64,000 bases of DNA from NCBI GenBank assembly GCA_026225945.1, contig JAMJFZ010000818.1:928501-992500 (forward strand). Reading direction: 5' to 3'. The notes under the pieces were generated by a model. That model made no database searches. It had not been told where the DNA came from and saw only the letters and a program-made list of their open reading frames with translations. Position 1 is the stretch's first letter. Each line of letters begins with the position of its first letter. Both the position numbers and the translations under genes were made by a program. Of the stretch, positions 11,401 to 23,695 are shown piece by piece. Origin of the DNA: Cricetomys ansorgei. Lineage: Eukaryota > Chordata > Mammalia > Rodentia > Nesomyidae.

Positions 11401-13732
11401 TGGGTTCTGATCCCCAGGGTTTATAGGAATTAGAGATGTAGCTGGATGTGGTAGCCCATGCCTTTAATCTCAGAGCTCTGGCTGCACAGGCAGCCTGATA
11501 TCTCTGGTTCTAGGCCAGCCTGGTCTACATAGTAAATCCTGGGCCAGCTAGGGCTACATGGCAAGACCCCATCTCAAAACAAAACTACAACAAAAGACTC
11601 AGGAGCCCTAAAGCCAGGAGTGGTGGTAACGCTTGTCATCCTAGTACCTGAGGGGCCGAGGCAGGGATGTAACAAGTTTGAGGCTGGAGGAAGCTACACA
11701 GTGAGTCCCAGGTCAGCTCAGACTACACAGTTGGGCCTGTCTCAAAGCTGGAGAGATGGCTCAGTCAGTAAAGTGTCTGCTTTACAAGCGTGAGAACCTG
11801 AGTTCAGATCCCCATAAGCCGTGGAAGAAGCCAGGTCCGGTGGCGTCTGCCTGTAACATCAGCAGGTGGGCAGGGTAGCACAGGCAGGTCCACGAAGCTC
11901 TTCAGCCACCCAGTCTAGCAGAGCTGATAGAGCTTCTGGTCCACTGAGAGACCCTGTCTTAAAAAATAAAGGTAGGGAGGGCTCCAGGAGACCCCTCCCC
12001 TCCTCTCCGGCCTCCACACACTTGAGCAGGCAGGTGTGCATGCATACACACACACACACACACACATCAACAAGCACATCCACCACACACATAAACACCA
12101 ATTTAAAAGATAAATGATAAAGTATATAAAATCATCAGCTTTTTGAAACTCTATTGACCAAACAGCATATTCTTCCGACAAATGGTGTAAAAGTAAAACA
12201 AAAATTCGTAATATAATTAACAAATGTTTAATGTATTTCACATTAAGTTTCACAAGTGAATCCAACTGCTCACACTTCCATCTAAACTTCGTCTGTCTAT
12301 CTGAGTGTGGAAGGATAAAACTCAGTATCTCTCGGTGGCTCACACCTGATAACCTTCACTTGAGAGTTAGAGGTCAGCCCGAGCGATATAGGGAGACCTT
12401 GTATCAAAAAATCATTTGCCCGGGAGGGCAATCTGAAACTCGGAAAGTTGGGTTGTGACAAACGGAAGGTTGTGTGTGGGGTCTGAGAAGGCGATTATCC
12501 TAACTGTGGGGAGCTTTGGAAAGCAAGGCTGCCCTCCTGGACATCAGCCAGGTACAAGGAGAGCACTCTAGGCTCTGTCCGTTGACTTTGTCTCACATTT
12601 GAGCCAGGCGTGACTAGACAGGCAGTGGGACACCCTGTTTGCAGGGACCCACCCCCAGCTAAGACAGGAAGTTGTCCCTTGTCTCCTTCCCGGTCCGGTC
12701 CATAGGCCTCCTGGCATAAGATAGTCATCCCAGAGCATCCTGAGAAGCTGTGGGACGATGCGCTGTGATGGCATGGCTTTCAGAGTGTGCCCTGCCCCCT
12801 CTGGGAGCCTCATTCCGGAGGGACTTCCAGAGGGCTGGGTAAAGTGCCTGCTGCTAAGTTCAGATCCTGGCACCCACGTGAAAGCCAGGCACTGTAGTGT
12901 GCGCCTGTGATCTGAGCACACTGCGGGGCGGGGGCTGGAAGACCCCGAGGGCTTGCTAGTGAGCCAGCCTCTCCAAGACAGTGAGGTCCAGGCTCAGTGA
13001 GTGACCCTTCCCCAAAACTAAGGTAGACAGCGATACAAGAGGATACTCACCGTCAGCCTCTGGCCTCTGCTTCCACATACATGGGTGAGTGTGTGTGTGT
13101 GTGTGTGCGCACACACACACACAAAGGAGAATACTAAAACAAAAAGTTAACATCTGGATAAAACATGTCTACCTGGAAATGGCCAATGTACTGTCATATT
13201 TATGTGGGAGGGTGGGGGGTAAATCTGAATTCAAAGTGACTGTATGGTCTCTGTTGAGCAGATAGTTTTCCCATAAAACTATGTGATATAAGCATATGGA
13301 ATTGAAACCTATACACAAATCTCAAACTACTTCTCTGCTTCCCTCTACCCAGATAGAAATACATTTAAGAAAATTACAAGGGACTAGGTGTAGTGACAGG
13401 TTTGTTGGTTTGGTTTGGTTTGGTTGGGGGTGTTGTTTGTTTGGGTGTGTTTTTTGTTTGTTTGTTTCTTGGTTTTTTGAGACAGGGTCTCTCTGTTGTA
13501 ACTCTGGCCATCCTGGAACTCACTCTGTAGACCAGGCTGGCCTTGAACTCACAGAGATCTGCCTGCCTCTGCCTCTCAAGGGCTGGGATTAAAGGCTTGG
13601 GTGCACGGTCACGGCTGCCACTGATACCAGGCTGTGAGACAGATTTGTAATCCCAGCACTTGGGTGATGGAGGCAGGAGGCTCACCATGAAGGTCAAGGT
13701 ACCCTGGGCTATGTAGGGACACCTTGTCTCAA

Positions 13733-13771
<39 letters not shown>

Positions 13772-16700
13772 GAAAGGAAGGAAGGAAGGAAGGGAGGAAA
13801 AGAGAAGCATGTCTGGGGATTTAGCTCAGTGGTAGAAAACTTGCCTAGTGTTTTGCCCTGGCACTGGGGGGAGGTGGGGAGCAAACACACAGCCCCTGTA
13901 GGGCCAGGCACAGTGGCTCATGCCTGTCACCCCAGCATGTGGGAGGCTGAGACAGGACTGATGTATGAGCCCAGCCTGCGCTAAGGGCCGGCTAACACTG
14001 GAAGCCCGTAGTTTCTTTTCCAGTACCCAGAAGACAGACAGACAGACAACTTGGTTGTGACAAAAGGCACCACTCATTTCTTTTAGAGTGCTAGATGACT
14101 TTCGGGTGATGCTGTCCTTTTTCAGTGCATCTTAAAATATCATCTGCTCTCAGTCCTAGAGAGGAATGTCCTTCCAAGTGAGGCGTGCGTATGAAACAGC
14201 GCATTCACTCAGCCAGGAAGGATTGGGTCCAATCCCAGGACAGCCCTCCGTCCTTAGTAAGGAACCAGTGGAGTGTGCGGGGACACCCTTCTGACAAGAG
14301 GAGAGGCACAAACCACACCATCTGTGAAACAGTTTGACCCACAAACTGAAAACAGTGCAGGGCATTAATAGTAGTGTGGGATTCTCCAGGAAAGCTTGTT
14401 CTGGGAGTGAAGGGAAGCTTATTCTCCAGGGGAATAGCCAGCTCACACGGTGAAAAGCAAAGTTAACATCCTGGTACTGAAATCCAAGGACTTTTCTGAA
14501 ACAGGGAAAGGGAGAAGGAAGCCATTGGGGGCTCCACTGGGGGAAATGGGAAAGGCAAGGAACTAGGGGAGGAGCCTGGGAAATCCCAGAAGGGTCAGAG
14601 GAGACAAGAGGCGCCCAGGCTACAGCCCCCAGCAGCCTCGGGCTTCTTGGACTTTGCATTGAAAATGAATTAAGCAAAAGCAATCCTGTGGGACTCACAG
14701 AAAGGCCTTTCTCTTTCTTAGGGGAAACTTACTGTAACTTCTCAGCAACTCTTTTAGGGGTGGGGCAGAGGGAGACACAGGGTTCAAAAACTGTGTGTAT
14801 GTGCTTGTTTGTCTGTCTCCCTATTAGGGTGATCCTTTAAAGAGACACAGCTGCTCAGCTGGAGGGTCCTGCCACGGGGGGATTCACAAAGTCTGAAGAC
14901 CCATGTGTGTGTGTGTGTGTGTGTGTGTATACATATATATGATAGCCTGTTAAAAGTTATATGAATGACCTCCCTCAAGTCTCAATGTCCTTATTAAATG
15001 AGAGCAGTAACACCTACTCGTGAGCGTGTAAAAGAGCTAAGCGGACGAGTTGATTTTGAGGATGACAGAGTGTGGCATCCTGAAGAGACCCCGCTCCAGG
15101 TCAGCATCTGGAGGCTTGGAAGCCCCAGGCTGGCGATGATGCTGATGTCACAGGGTGCTCTCTACTTTGCCTTCCTTGAGAGTCCACCTCTGGTCCCCAC
15201 AGTGTTCCATCTCCCCACCTGCCTCTGGTCCCCGCGGTCAACCCAGTTCTGCCCCCTACCCACCTCTGGTCCCCACAGTGACCTTGGTTCTGTGTCCACC
15301 TGCCTCTGTTGCCCATGGTGGCCCCAGTTCTGCACCCACCTGCCTCTGGTCCACACAGTGACCCCAGTTCTGCTCCCCACCCACCTCTAGTCCCCACTGT
15401 GACCCCGGTTCTGCCCCCCACCTGCCTCTGGTCCCCACAGTGACCCCTGTTCTGCATCCACCTGCCTCTGGTCCCCAGTGGTGACCCAGTTCTCATCCCC
15501 CTACCCACCTCTGGTCCACACAGTGACCGTAGTTCTGCCCCCCAACCTTCCCCCCTTCCACACGTTCTGTACCCCCATGGTAACCCCTGTTCTGCATCTA
15601 CCTGCCTCTGGTCTACACAGTGGCCCCAGTTCTGACCCCACTCACCTCTGGTCCCCACGGTGACTGCGGTTCTGCATCCACCTGCCTCTGTTCCCCACAG
15701 TGACCCCAGTTCTGCCCCCCCACCTATGGTCCCCACGGTGACCCCCGTTCTGCACCCACTCGCCCCAGGTTACACGGCAGATCCATGAGCATGAGCAGGA
15801 GAACGAGCTGCGGGAACAGATGTCAGGTTATAAGCGGATGCGGCGCCAGCACCAGAAGCAGCTGATCGCCCTGGAGAACAAGCTGAAGGCTGAGATGGAT
15901 GAGCACCGCCTCAAGCTCCAGAAGGAGGTGGAGACGCATGCCAACAACTCGTCCCATCGAGCTGGAGAAGCTGGCCAAGAAGCAAGTGGCTACCATAGAA
16001 AAGGAGGTCAGTGAGTGGGGTGGGGAGCGGAGTGTCCTCGGGTGCTGCCAGCCCTAGCCTGTCCCAGCCAGCAGCAGAGTCAGCGGGGAGAGGGAGAAAC
16101 AAGGAGCACTGTTGCTGGGGAGAGAGTCCATCCCGAGATTACCATCGATAGTAAAATTAGCAGGCGATTTCACTCTGATGTGCTGAGAGCAGGGCCCCTC
16201 CAGTGGCCTGGGAGCCAGTCACAGGCGGCACCAGCCACTGGGCTCAAGGAACTTGTGATCTGGATTTTCTGAGGCTAGACTTCTCTTCCTTATCCAGGTC
16301 CTCAGCCAATTTAATTATTTTAGTTTTTAGTTGTTTTCTTTTTTTGGTGGGGATGGGGGCTGAGGATAGAAGGGAGCCTCCTGCGTGCTAACCTGGGACT
16401 CGCTCCTGGCCCTGTAAGCCAGTGTGGAAAATATTATCTCTGGTTTATTGGAATCCACCTGTAACCTCAGGGATCGGGGTGCCAGGCAGGAGGACTCCAG
16501 GTTCAAAGCCTTCCTGGCATCTATCACGTTAGAAAAGAAGAAAGATGAAGTGATAAGACAGAGAATCCAGATACTGTGTTAATACTGACAAACGTTTACC
16601 AAAGAAGGGGATGGAGGGCGGGCAAGGCGGCACATGCCTACGATCCCACCAAGAGAAGGTGGAGACAGATGGGAACCCGGGGCCTGCTGGCTAGTTGGCT

Positions 16701-17147
16701 TAGCCTAATGGGAGAACCTCAGGCCAATGGGAGACTTGTCTCAAAAGAAACAAAGCGATGGGTGGGGGTGGAGCTGGGGCTGGGGGAGAGGAATGGCTCA
16801 GTGAATAAGAACACTTTCCATGCAAGCATGAGGATCCGGGTTCAGATGCCAGTGCCCTACATGGGTGTGGTTGTTTGCACACCTATAACTCCAGTGGTGT
16901 GGGAATGATCACTGGGGCTCGCTAGGCACTGGCCCAGAGAGACAGTGTCTCTCAGTGAGAGACAATGTCTCAAACCAGGAAGGTGAAGAGTGATAGAGCA
17001 GGACACCCAGTGTCCTCCTCTGGCCTCCATCAGTGTACGCACACATTCCCTTTCCCCTCCCTGCACATACAGCACATTCATACAAATGCATAGATAGATG
17101 ACAGACCGACAGATAGATAGATAGACAGATGATAGACAGAGACAGAT

Positions 17148-17190
<43 letters not shown>

Positions 17191-20100
17191 GATACATACA
17201 TACATGCATACATACATACATACATACATACATAGGAAGAAAGAAATACAAGGTGGGTGGCCCCTGATGAATATCACCTGAGACTGGGCACACACGCACT
17301 TATGAAGGTCCAGCTTCATATTTCCCCAGTCATTGGGAATCTATTTTTAAGATGCAGAAGAGCCACAGAAGGCATAGCTTTTTTTGTTTGTTTGTCTTTG
17401 TCTTTTCTTTTTTTTTTTTCAAGACAGGGTTTCTCTGGCTGTCCTGTAACTCACTCTGTAGTCCAGGCCAGTCAGAGATCAGCCTGCTTCTGCCTCCTGA
17501 GTGCTGGGATTAAAGACGTGTGCCGCCACCGCCCAGCAGAAGGCATAGCTTTAGATCGTCTTTCATTATCTGTCCAGGGGTGACATTCTTTGCCTGGACA
17601 GCTAAGTCCCATGTGAAGCTCAGCTCACCTTGCCACCTCTGTCATCCTCGCAGGCGAAGGTAGCCGCAGCGGATGAGAAGAAGTTCCAGCAGCAGATCCT
17701 GGCCCAGCAGAAGAAGGATTTGACAACTTTCTTAGAAAGTCAGAAGAAGCAGTACAAGATTTGTAAGGAAAAAATAAAAGAGGTAAGGAACCCCCCACCC
17801 GCTGTCACTGGCTCCGGTGGTAATGAGAACCAGCACCCGTGGTCACCTGCTGCACCTTGGCTAAGAGCTCAAAATGGCCCATCTTGTACTGCCATCTGCA
17901 TTTGTCCAGTTCTCAGACTTCTCATTAGAGTTGTTGGAAGGCTTTATCAAAGCAGAGGGCTGCCCACCCTTCACCCACCCATCTTCAACAAACGTGCCTT
18001 CCCAACAAGTCCCACAGGGCCATGTTGCTGAGCCCCGGGCTACGTCTCGGGAACCGACCGTTGATCTAACTTTGACCATTCTTCCAGCCTGTTCTCCACA
18101 CAGCAGCCAAAGACATAGTTTTCAACTGTTTTGAAACGCGTTGTGCTGGCTCATCATTTTGAAGTCCCCCACCCCACTGTTCTCAGAGACGGTTGAAGTT
18201 CTAAAGACCCCACACGACCGGCCACCCACTCCCCTTGCAGCCTCCTCCACCTCTTCCCCACCCCAGCCCACTCGTGGCTGCTGGGCCTGTGCTGGTGCCC
18301 TTCAGCTCCTCAGACATAAAAAGCTCTCCCTCACCAAGGCTTTGCACATGGCATTTCTTTACCCCATCCAAAGTTTATCCCTCCTCTTTGTAAGAGTTAA
18401 CATTAATTATTGAGCTGAGTGTTGGTTACGCACATCTTTAATCCCAGCACTCGGGAGGCAAAGGCAGGTGGATCTCTGTGAGTTTGAGGCCAGCCTGGTC
18501 TACAGAGTGAGTTCCAGGACAGTCAGAGTTTCAGCAGAGAAATCCTGCCTCAAAAAAATTTCATTTATATATATATAATTGTAATCTTAACTCAAATATT
18601 ACCTCCCCAGGGAAGCCTTTTCTAACCACTCATCCAAGATAGATGTCTTCCATTTCATGAAACTGGAATTTTTAATAATTATCCAAGGCACTTACTTAGC
18701 TGCTAAGTGTCACAGAAGCAGACACCCTGTCTGGTGGCCCATGACTCTATATGGGATGTGAGTCTATCTGCTACATGAATAGATGATTCTAGAATGTGTG
18801 GCTGAAGAGTGCAGATGGACTTAGGAGAGTCCCCAGAGGACCTGCACTTCCGTCTGAGAGCTCAGACTTCTCCATTCTCCTTTTCCCAGTATTGACGGGT
18901 GCATTTCCCATGTTTCTGCTCCCTTCCTGTCTAATAAGGTTTAGGACTCCTTGTCTGTAGGCTTCCTAGGTGTATTAAGGTTTAATCAGGTGCAGTCTGG
19001 GGCACTGCCCTGGTGACATCATAGGCTGGAGCTCACGGTCTGGTTGGCGGGAGAACGGCACAGGGCCTACGGAGGAACCTGTGAGCAGGTGGGTGGGTTA
19101 GCCTGGGGACTGTCAGGCCCTTCCCAGGGAAAATACCACTACAGCTGAGCATGACAGAAAGTCTCAACTGATCCACACTAACACTAAGAGTCTCTGGCTC
19201 TGTAAGTACTGGAAACTAGCAAGTGGAGAGCCCAGTGAAGGAAAAAGCCATGTTCTCTTCAGGTTTTCGTTTTGTCTTTTTCCTTCGATGATTGGCAGGA
19301 TATTGCTGGATCTTGGAGATTGCTTTGATTTTTTTTTTTCCCCAAAAGGAAATTTTTGCAATTTCCCTCAACTCCAAATACCTTGCTCCTTTATAAACTC
19401 CACCTGCTTGTTCCTGTTCTGAGGCTGTCCTTCAATGCCGCCATCTTGGGTGTTCCTGACACCAACACAGTGGGTCAAGATTCCTTTAGAAGATTCTCCA
19501 CAGAACACCCATTCCAGAGTCCTGCCCCACTCCCGACCAGTCCTCAGGTTAGCTTTGCGTCACCACACTTAGATAGCACAGAAGGTTGGGGCCTTTCCCT
19601 GGAGGGAGGCAGGCCCAACGCCTTCCTGTGCGGAGGTCCGCACTAGCCCTGGCGTGATTAGCCTGTCCTGGGCGCCACCCGGTCTGACGGACCTGGCTGT
19701 GTCTGTGTTGTCGTTGTCTTCAGGAAATGAGCGAGGACCACAGCACACCCAAGAAGGAGAAGCAGGAGCGGATATCGAAGCATAAAGAGAACCTGCAGCA
19801 CACGCAGGCCGAGGAGGAGGCCCACCTGCTCACCCAGCAGAGGCTGTACTACGACAGAAACTGCCGCTGCTTCAAGCGGAAAACAATGACCAAGCGCCAC
19901 GAGGTGGAGCAGCAGAACATTCGGGAGGTACTTGTCACCCCGTGGCCGTCTGAGGGGCGGGGGGGTCCGTCTCCTCCATCCCTGTGCCCTTAGCCGTCAG
20001 CACAGTGCCCGGCCAGAGTCAGGGAGCGGGGTCACCTCAATAAGAGAAAGCCATTTGCAGCTCAAGGGAATCAGCCCTAAAGGGAAGCTGTGTGGCGGTG

Positions 20101-23100
20101 AAGGCGCACGGGCACCCGACCACACATTCGGCCTGCTTGTCCGGGGCGAAACACTTACGTGACAGGATCATCCGAGAGCCATCCCGTTCACTCTGTCATC
20201 GGGCGCCTACCAGAGGGCATCCTCTGTGCCTGGCTCTGCGGCTACCCAGCAGCACCTCTGCCAAAGTCTGGGAGGGGTAACAGACATAGCAGACTGACGG
20301 CAGTCTCCCGCTCAGTGGTGGTGACAGGTATATCGCTGAGGGGCCATGGAGCTGAGGGGGGGCTTGGACAGAAACCAAGGGCAGCCAGAGAGCCGGGTGC
20401 ATGTGATGTGACCTGGGAACGAGGGAGAGCTGGCCAGGGCAGGCTGGAGGCTGCTTAGAGTGAGGCCTTCAGACTGTACGTACCCTGATGGCGGTCAAAG
20501 CCATCAGAGGCTCTTAGGCAGGGGAGTGACCTGGCAAAAACTCTGGCTTTGCTTTGAAGAGTTAGAGCATCAGCGTGAGGCCCAGGCTGCACCTGTGAGA
20601 GGCAAAGAGCAGGGAGGGAAGCGGGCGATCTCCTCTGTGGAGTTCAGCCCTGAGGAGGCAGCTGCATGGAGAGGGGAGGTCATATCTGAGGGGGCGGTCC
20701 TGAAGTCAGCCACTGCCAGTTCTTCCCGCTTTCCCAAGGGGAGGGTTTCAGAGGAGTCCAGAATGATTTCTGCTCACAAAATACTGAGGCAGAATCAAAA
20801 GTTTGAGGCTAGCCTGGGCTACATAGCAAGCCCACATCTCAAAAATAATGATGATGGAGCTAGGGAGGTACCCCGGTCAGTGAGGCGCTTGCCACACAAG
20901 CCTGGGGAACTGAGTTCAGATCTCACCTCAGCACCGAATAAAGCTTCAGGTGCAGCGGTGTGCATCTGTAACCCCTGCACCAGGGAGGCGAAGGTGGGAG
21001 GGTACTTGGGGATCGCTGTCCGTAACCTAGGCTAATCAGGGAGCTCTAGGTTCAGTGAGAGACCCTGTCTGGAAATACAAAGTGGATAGAGGAACATTCT
21101 ATGTCAACTCTGGCCTCCGCACACATGCACACACAGCCATACATGCAGGCACACAAACACTCACATACATATATGCACAATCATAACAGCACAACAACTA
21201 ATTCATATAGTAATGACTTCTAGTCTTCCCATCTAGGAGACCAGATGGGCACGAGGGCCCTCACTGAGATGGGGACACATCACAGAAGCTGTTGAAGTGC
21301 GTTGGGTTTCCCTTCTCACTAGCATCTTCCCTCATCACCAAAGGGAACCAGCATTGTGATCTGTATCCTTAAATCTCCATCCCTTTATATTATAGCCTTA
21401 AATAAGGTGTGTCAGCCCATCAGCAAAGCCTTAGTGATCTGAGAAGACGTGCCACCGAGCCACTGGTAAAAACACCGATGGTTCATAAGAAACCAGTGTT
21501 CACACACAGGAGGGAAGCACTCACTGTAGGCACCACTAACAGGAGAGCAACAGGGACAAGTGTTCCAGAAAACCTGTTTTGTTTTGTTTCCTGAGGCAAG
21601 GTCTCCATATGACCTGAAAACTGTCTGTCAATCCTCCTGCCTCAGCCTCCTGAGTGCTGGGATCATAGGCATGCTCTCAGCAGTGGTCAAATTAGAAGAA
21701 AGAGCAAAGCAAACTGGGATTTACTGACCACCAATCACTGTAGACCAGCTAGGCTCTGTGTTTGTGTTTGAAATCTGGGAAGGAGAAACTGGCGGACATT
21801 TTTGATCAGGGCAGGGATTTGACTACTCGTAGACCAAAGCGAGAGATGAAGCTGGTTTGGAGTGATCCGTGGGTTGGTTAGAATGTGAGTCCTTCGTGAG
21901 GTCCAAACTGACACCAAGGGGGTGGCAATGGGTCCTCGGATGGGAAGAGATGTCTGGATGCTGTGCTAGTGTGGGGCCCTCTGCTGGACCACGGTCCGTG
22001 GACAGACACACAGCAAGCTGTTATAGTGAAATGTCAGAGATACGAGGAATGAAGGAGAGAAGTACTAGACAGGTTCGTTACGGAGGCGTTAACGCCGGCA
22101 AATATTGGAGAAAAGCCGTGTAGAGAAGAGGCTAGAGGCAGAGAGATCAAATGTGGGAAAGCGGGTGTGGACATGGTGGTGGGAGGTTCCAAGACAGCTG
22201 CGTCTGAATCATGATTTGAAACACAACAAACGGGACTTGGACTGCTCAGTTGGTAGAGTGTTTGCCTTAGCGCCCCGAGTTCCATCTCCAGCACCCCACG
22301 ACCAGGTGCGATGGTGCACACCTAAAATCCCAGTGCTCAGGAGATGTCTGAGGCCAGTCTGAGCGACATGAAGCCCTGACTTAAAAACTAGAAGAAACAG
22401 TTGGGCAGTGGTGGCACACACCTGTAATCCCAGCAGAGGGAGAGGCAGGCAGATCTCTGAGTTCAAGGCCAGCCTGGTCTACAGAGTGAGTTCCAGGACA
22501 GCGAGAGCTACGACAGAGAAACCCTGTCTCGAAAAAGAAAAAAAAAAAATAAAAGAAAAGAAACAAGAACAAACAGGTCTTGGCAGCCAAGGAGAGAGGA
22601 GATGGGGGTAGAATCAAAATTACTTTCTAATTGAGACTTGGAGACATTTACGTCTAGCTAGAAACAGAAGCTACGAGAGTTTTGATAAGAAAGTAGCTAA
22701 GCACTGATCATTCTGGATCTGTCAGGTGGATCCCTGCGAGTTTAAGGCCAGTCTGGTCTACAGATGAGATCACCCTCTCTAGGAGTCTGTAGTTCCTGCC
22801 TCCCTGTCTGAGCCAACCATCAGGAATCCTTTTTGCTCACAAAGCAAGTGTAAAGGGACTCCAGAGTCCGGTTGAGCCCTCCTGACCCCACCCAAGAGCC
22901 GGAACTCCAAAAACCGGAACTAAGACATCTCTAAATATACAGCCAAGCAGCGGCCTCATTGTGGAGTCTGGATTTTAAACCAGGCACACGCCTGTGATCC
23001 CTGCACTGGGGAGGCTGTCACAGGACAATAAAGATTGGGAGGCCAGCCTGGGCAACCTATCAAGACCCTGTCACAAATTACCACTTGAAAAGAGCAGAAG

Positions 23101-23651
23101 GGGGCGGCTGCCTGTGCCTCCCCCTCCCCAGTGGGCCTGGAGTACATTGGCAGGCAGGGTCCCCAATGCCGTCAGCTCTGGCTCAGCTCATTTTGTTGAT
23201 TTTACACAAGCCACAGATACGCATGGCTCTCGTATAATGCGTCATCAGTGTCCAGAACATTCTAACACAGACTAAAAAATAATAGAATACAGGAAGATAC
23301 ACTCCACAGGGCCATCTCATCACGGGAAATGTTGCGAACCTGGAAACCAAAGTTACAGCCTCCATTCACCTTCATAGAGGTTGTGTGTGATCCTAGACCT
23401 TTGGTTCCCCAGTGCCTGTTATGTATAAAATCTTTACAAGGAGCCCTCATCGTGGTGGCCACGCCTTTAATCCCAGTTCTCAAGAGGCAGAGGCAGGCGG
23501 ATCTCTGTGAGTTTGAAGCCAGCCTGGTCTTCAAAGACAGTTCTAGGCCAATCAAACTGTCTCAAAAATAGATGGATGGATAGATAGATAGATAGAGAGA
23601 GAGAGAGTTAGCCATAGATAGGTTGAGAGATAGGTAGGTAGGTAGATAGAT

Positions 23652-23695
<44 letters not shown>

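Larger units (their letters stand above)
5445..15768 (+). other. Taok3 intron (10.3 kb)
   Basis: GT-AG intron. The first 4 kb is mostly unique sequence with TG, GA/CA/CT and CAG microsatellites. From about 9.3 kb on it is packed with B4-, B1- and ID-type SINEs. The last ~600 bp is a minisatellite that runs into the acceptor. I see no further coding exon in it. Confidence 0.85.
16007..17653 (+). other. Taok3 intron (1.6 kb)
   Basis: GT-AG intron holding two B4-type SINE copies (16610-16755 and 16785-17072), a GATA/CATA tetranucleotide array and a reverse B1. No exon seen. Confidence 0.85.

Noticed and set aside
15101..15736. 211-codon open frame on the - strand upstream of a Taok3 exon
   Set aside because: It is the translation of a minisatellite (repeated W-G-P-E-V-G-type segments) with no stop by composition; it does not look like a gene.
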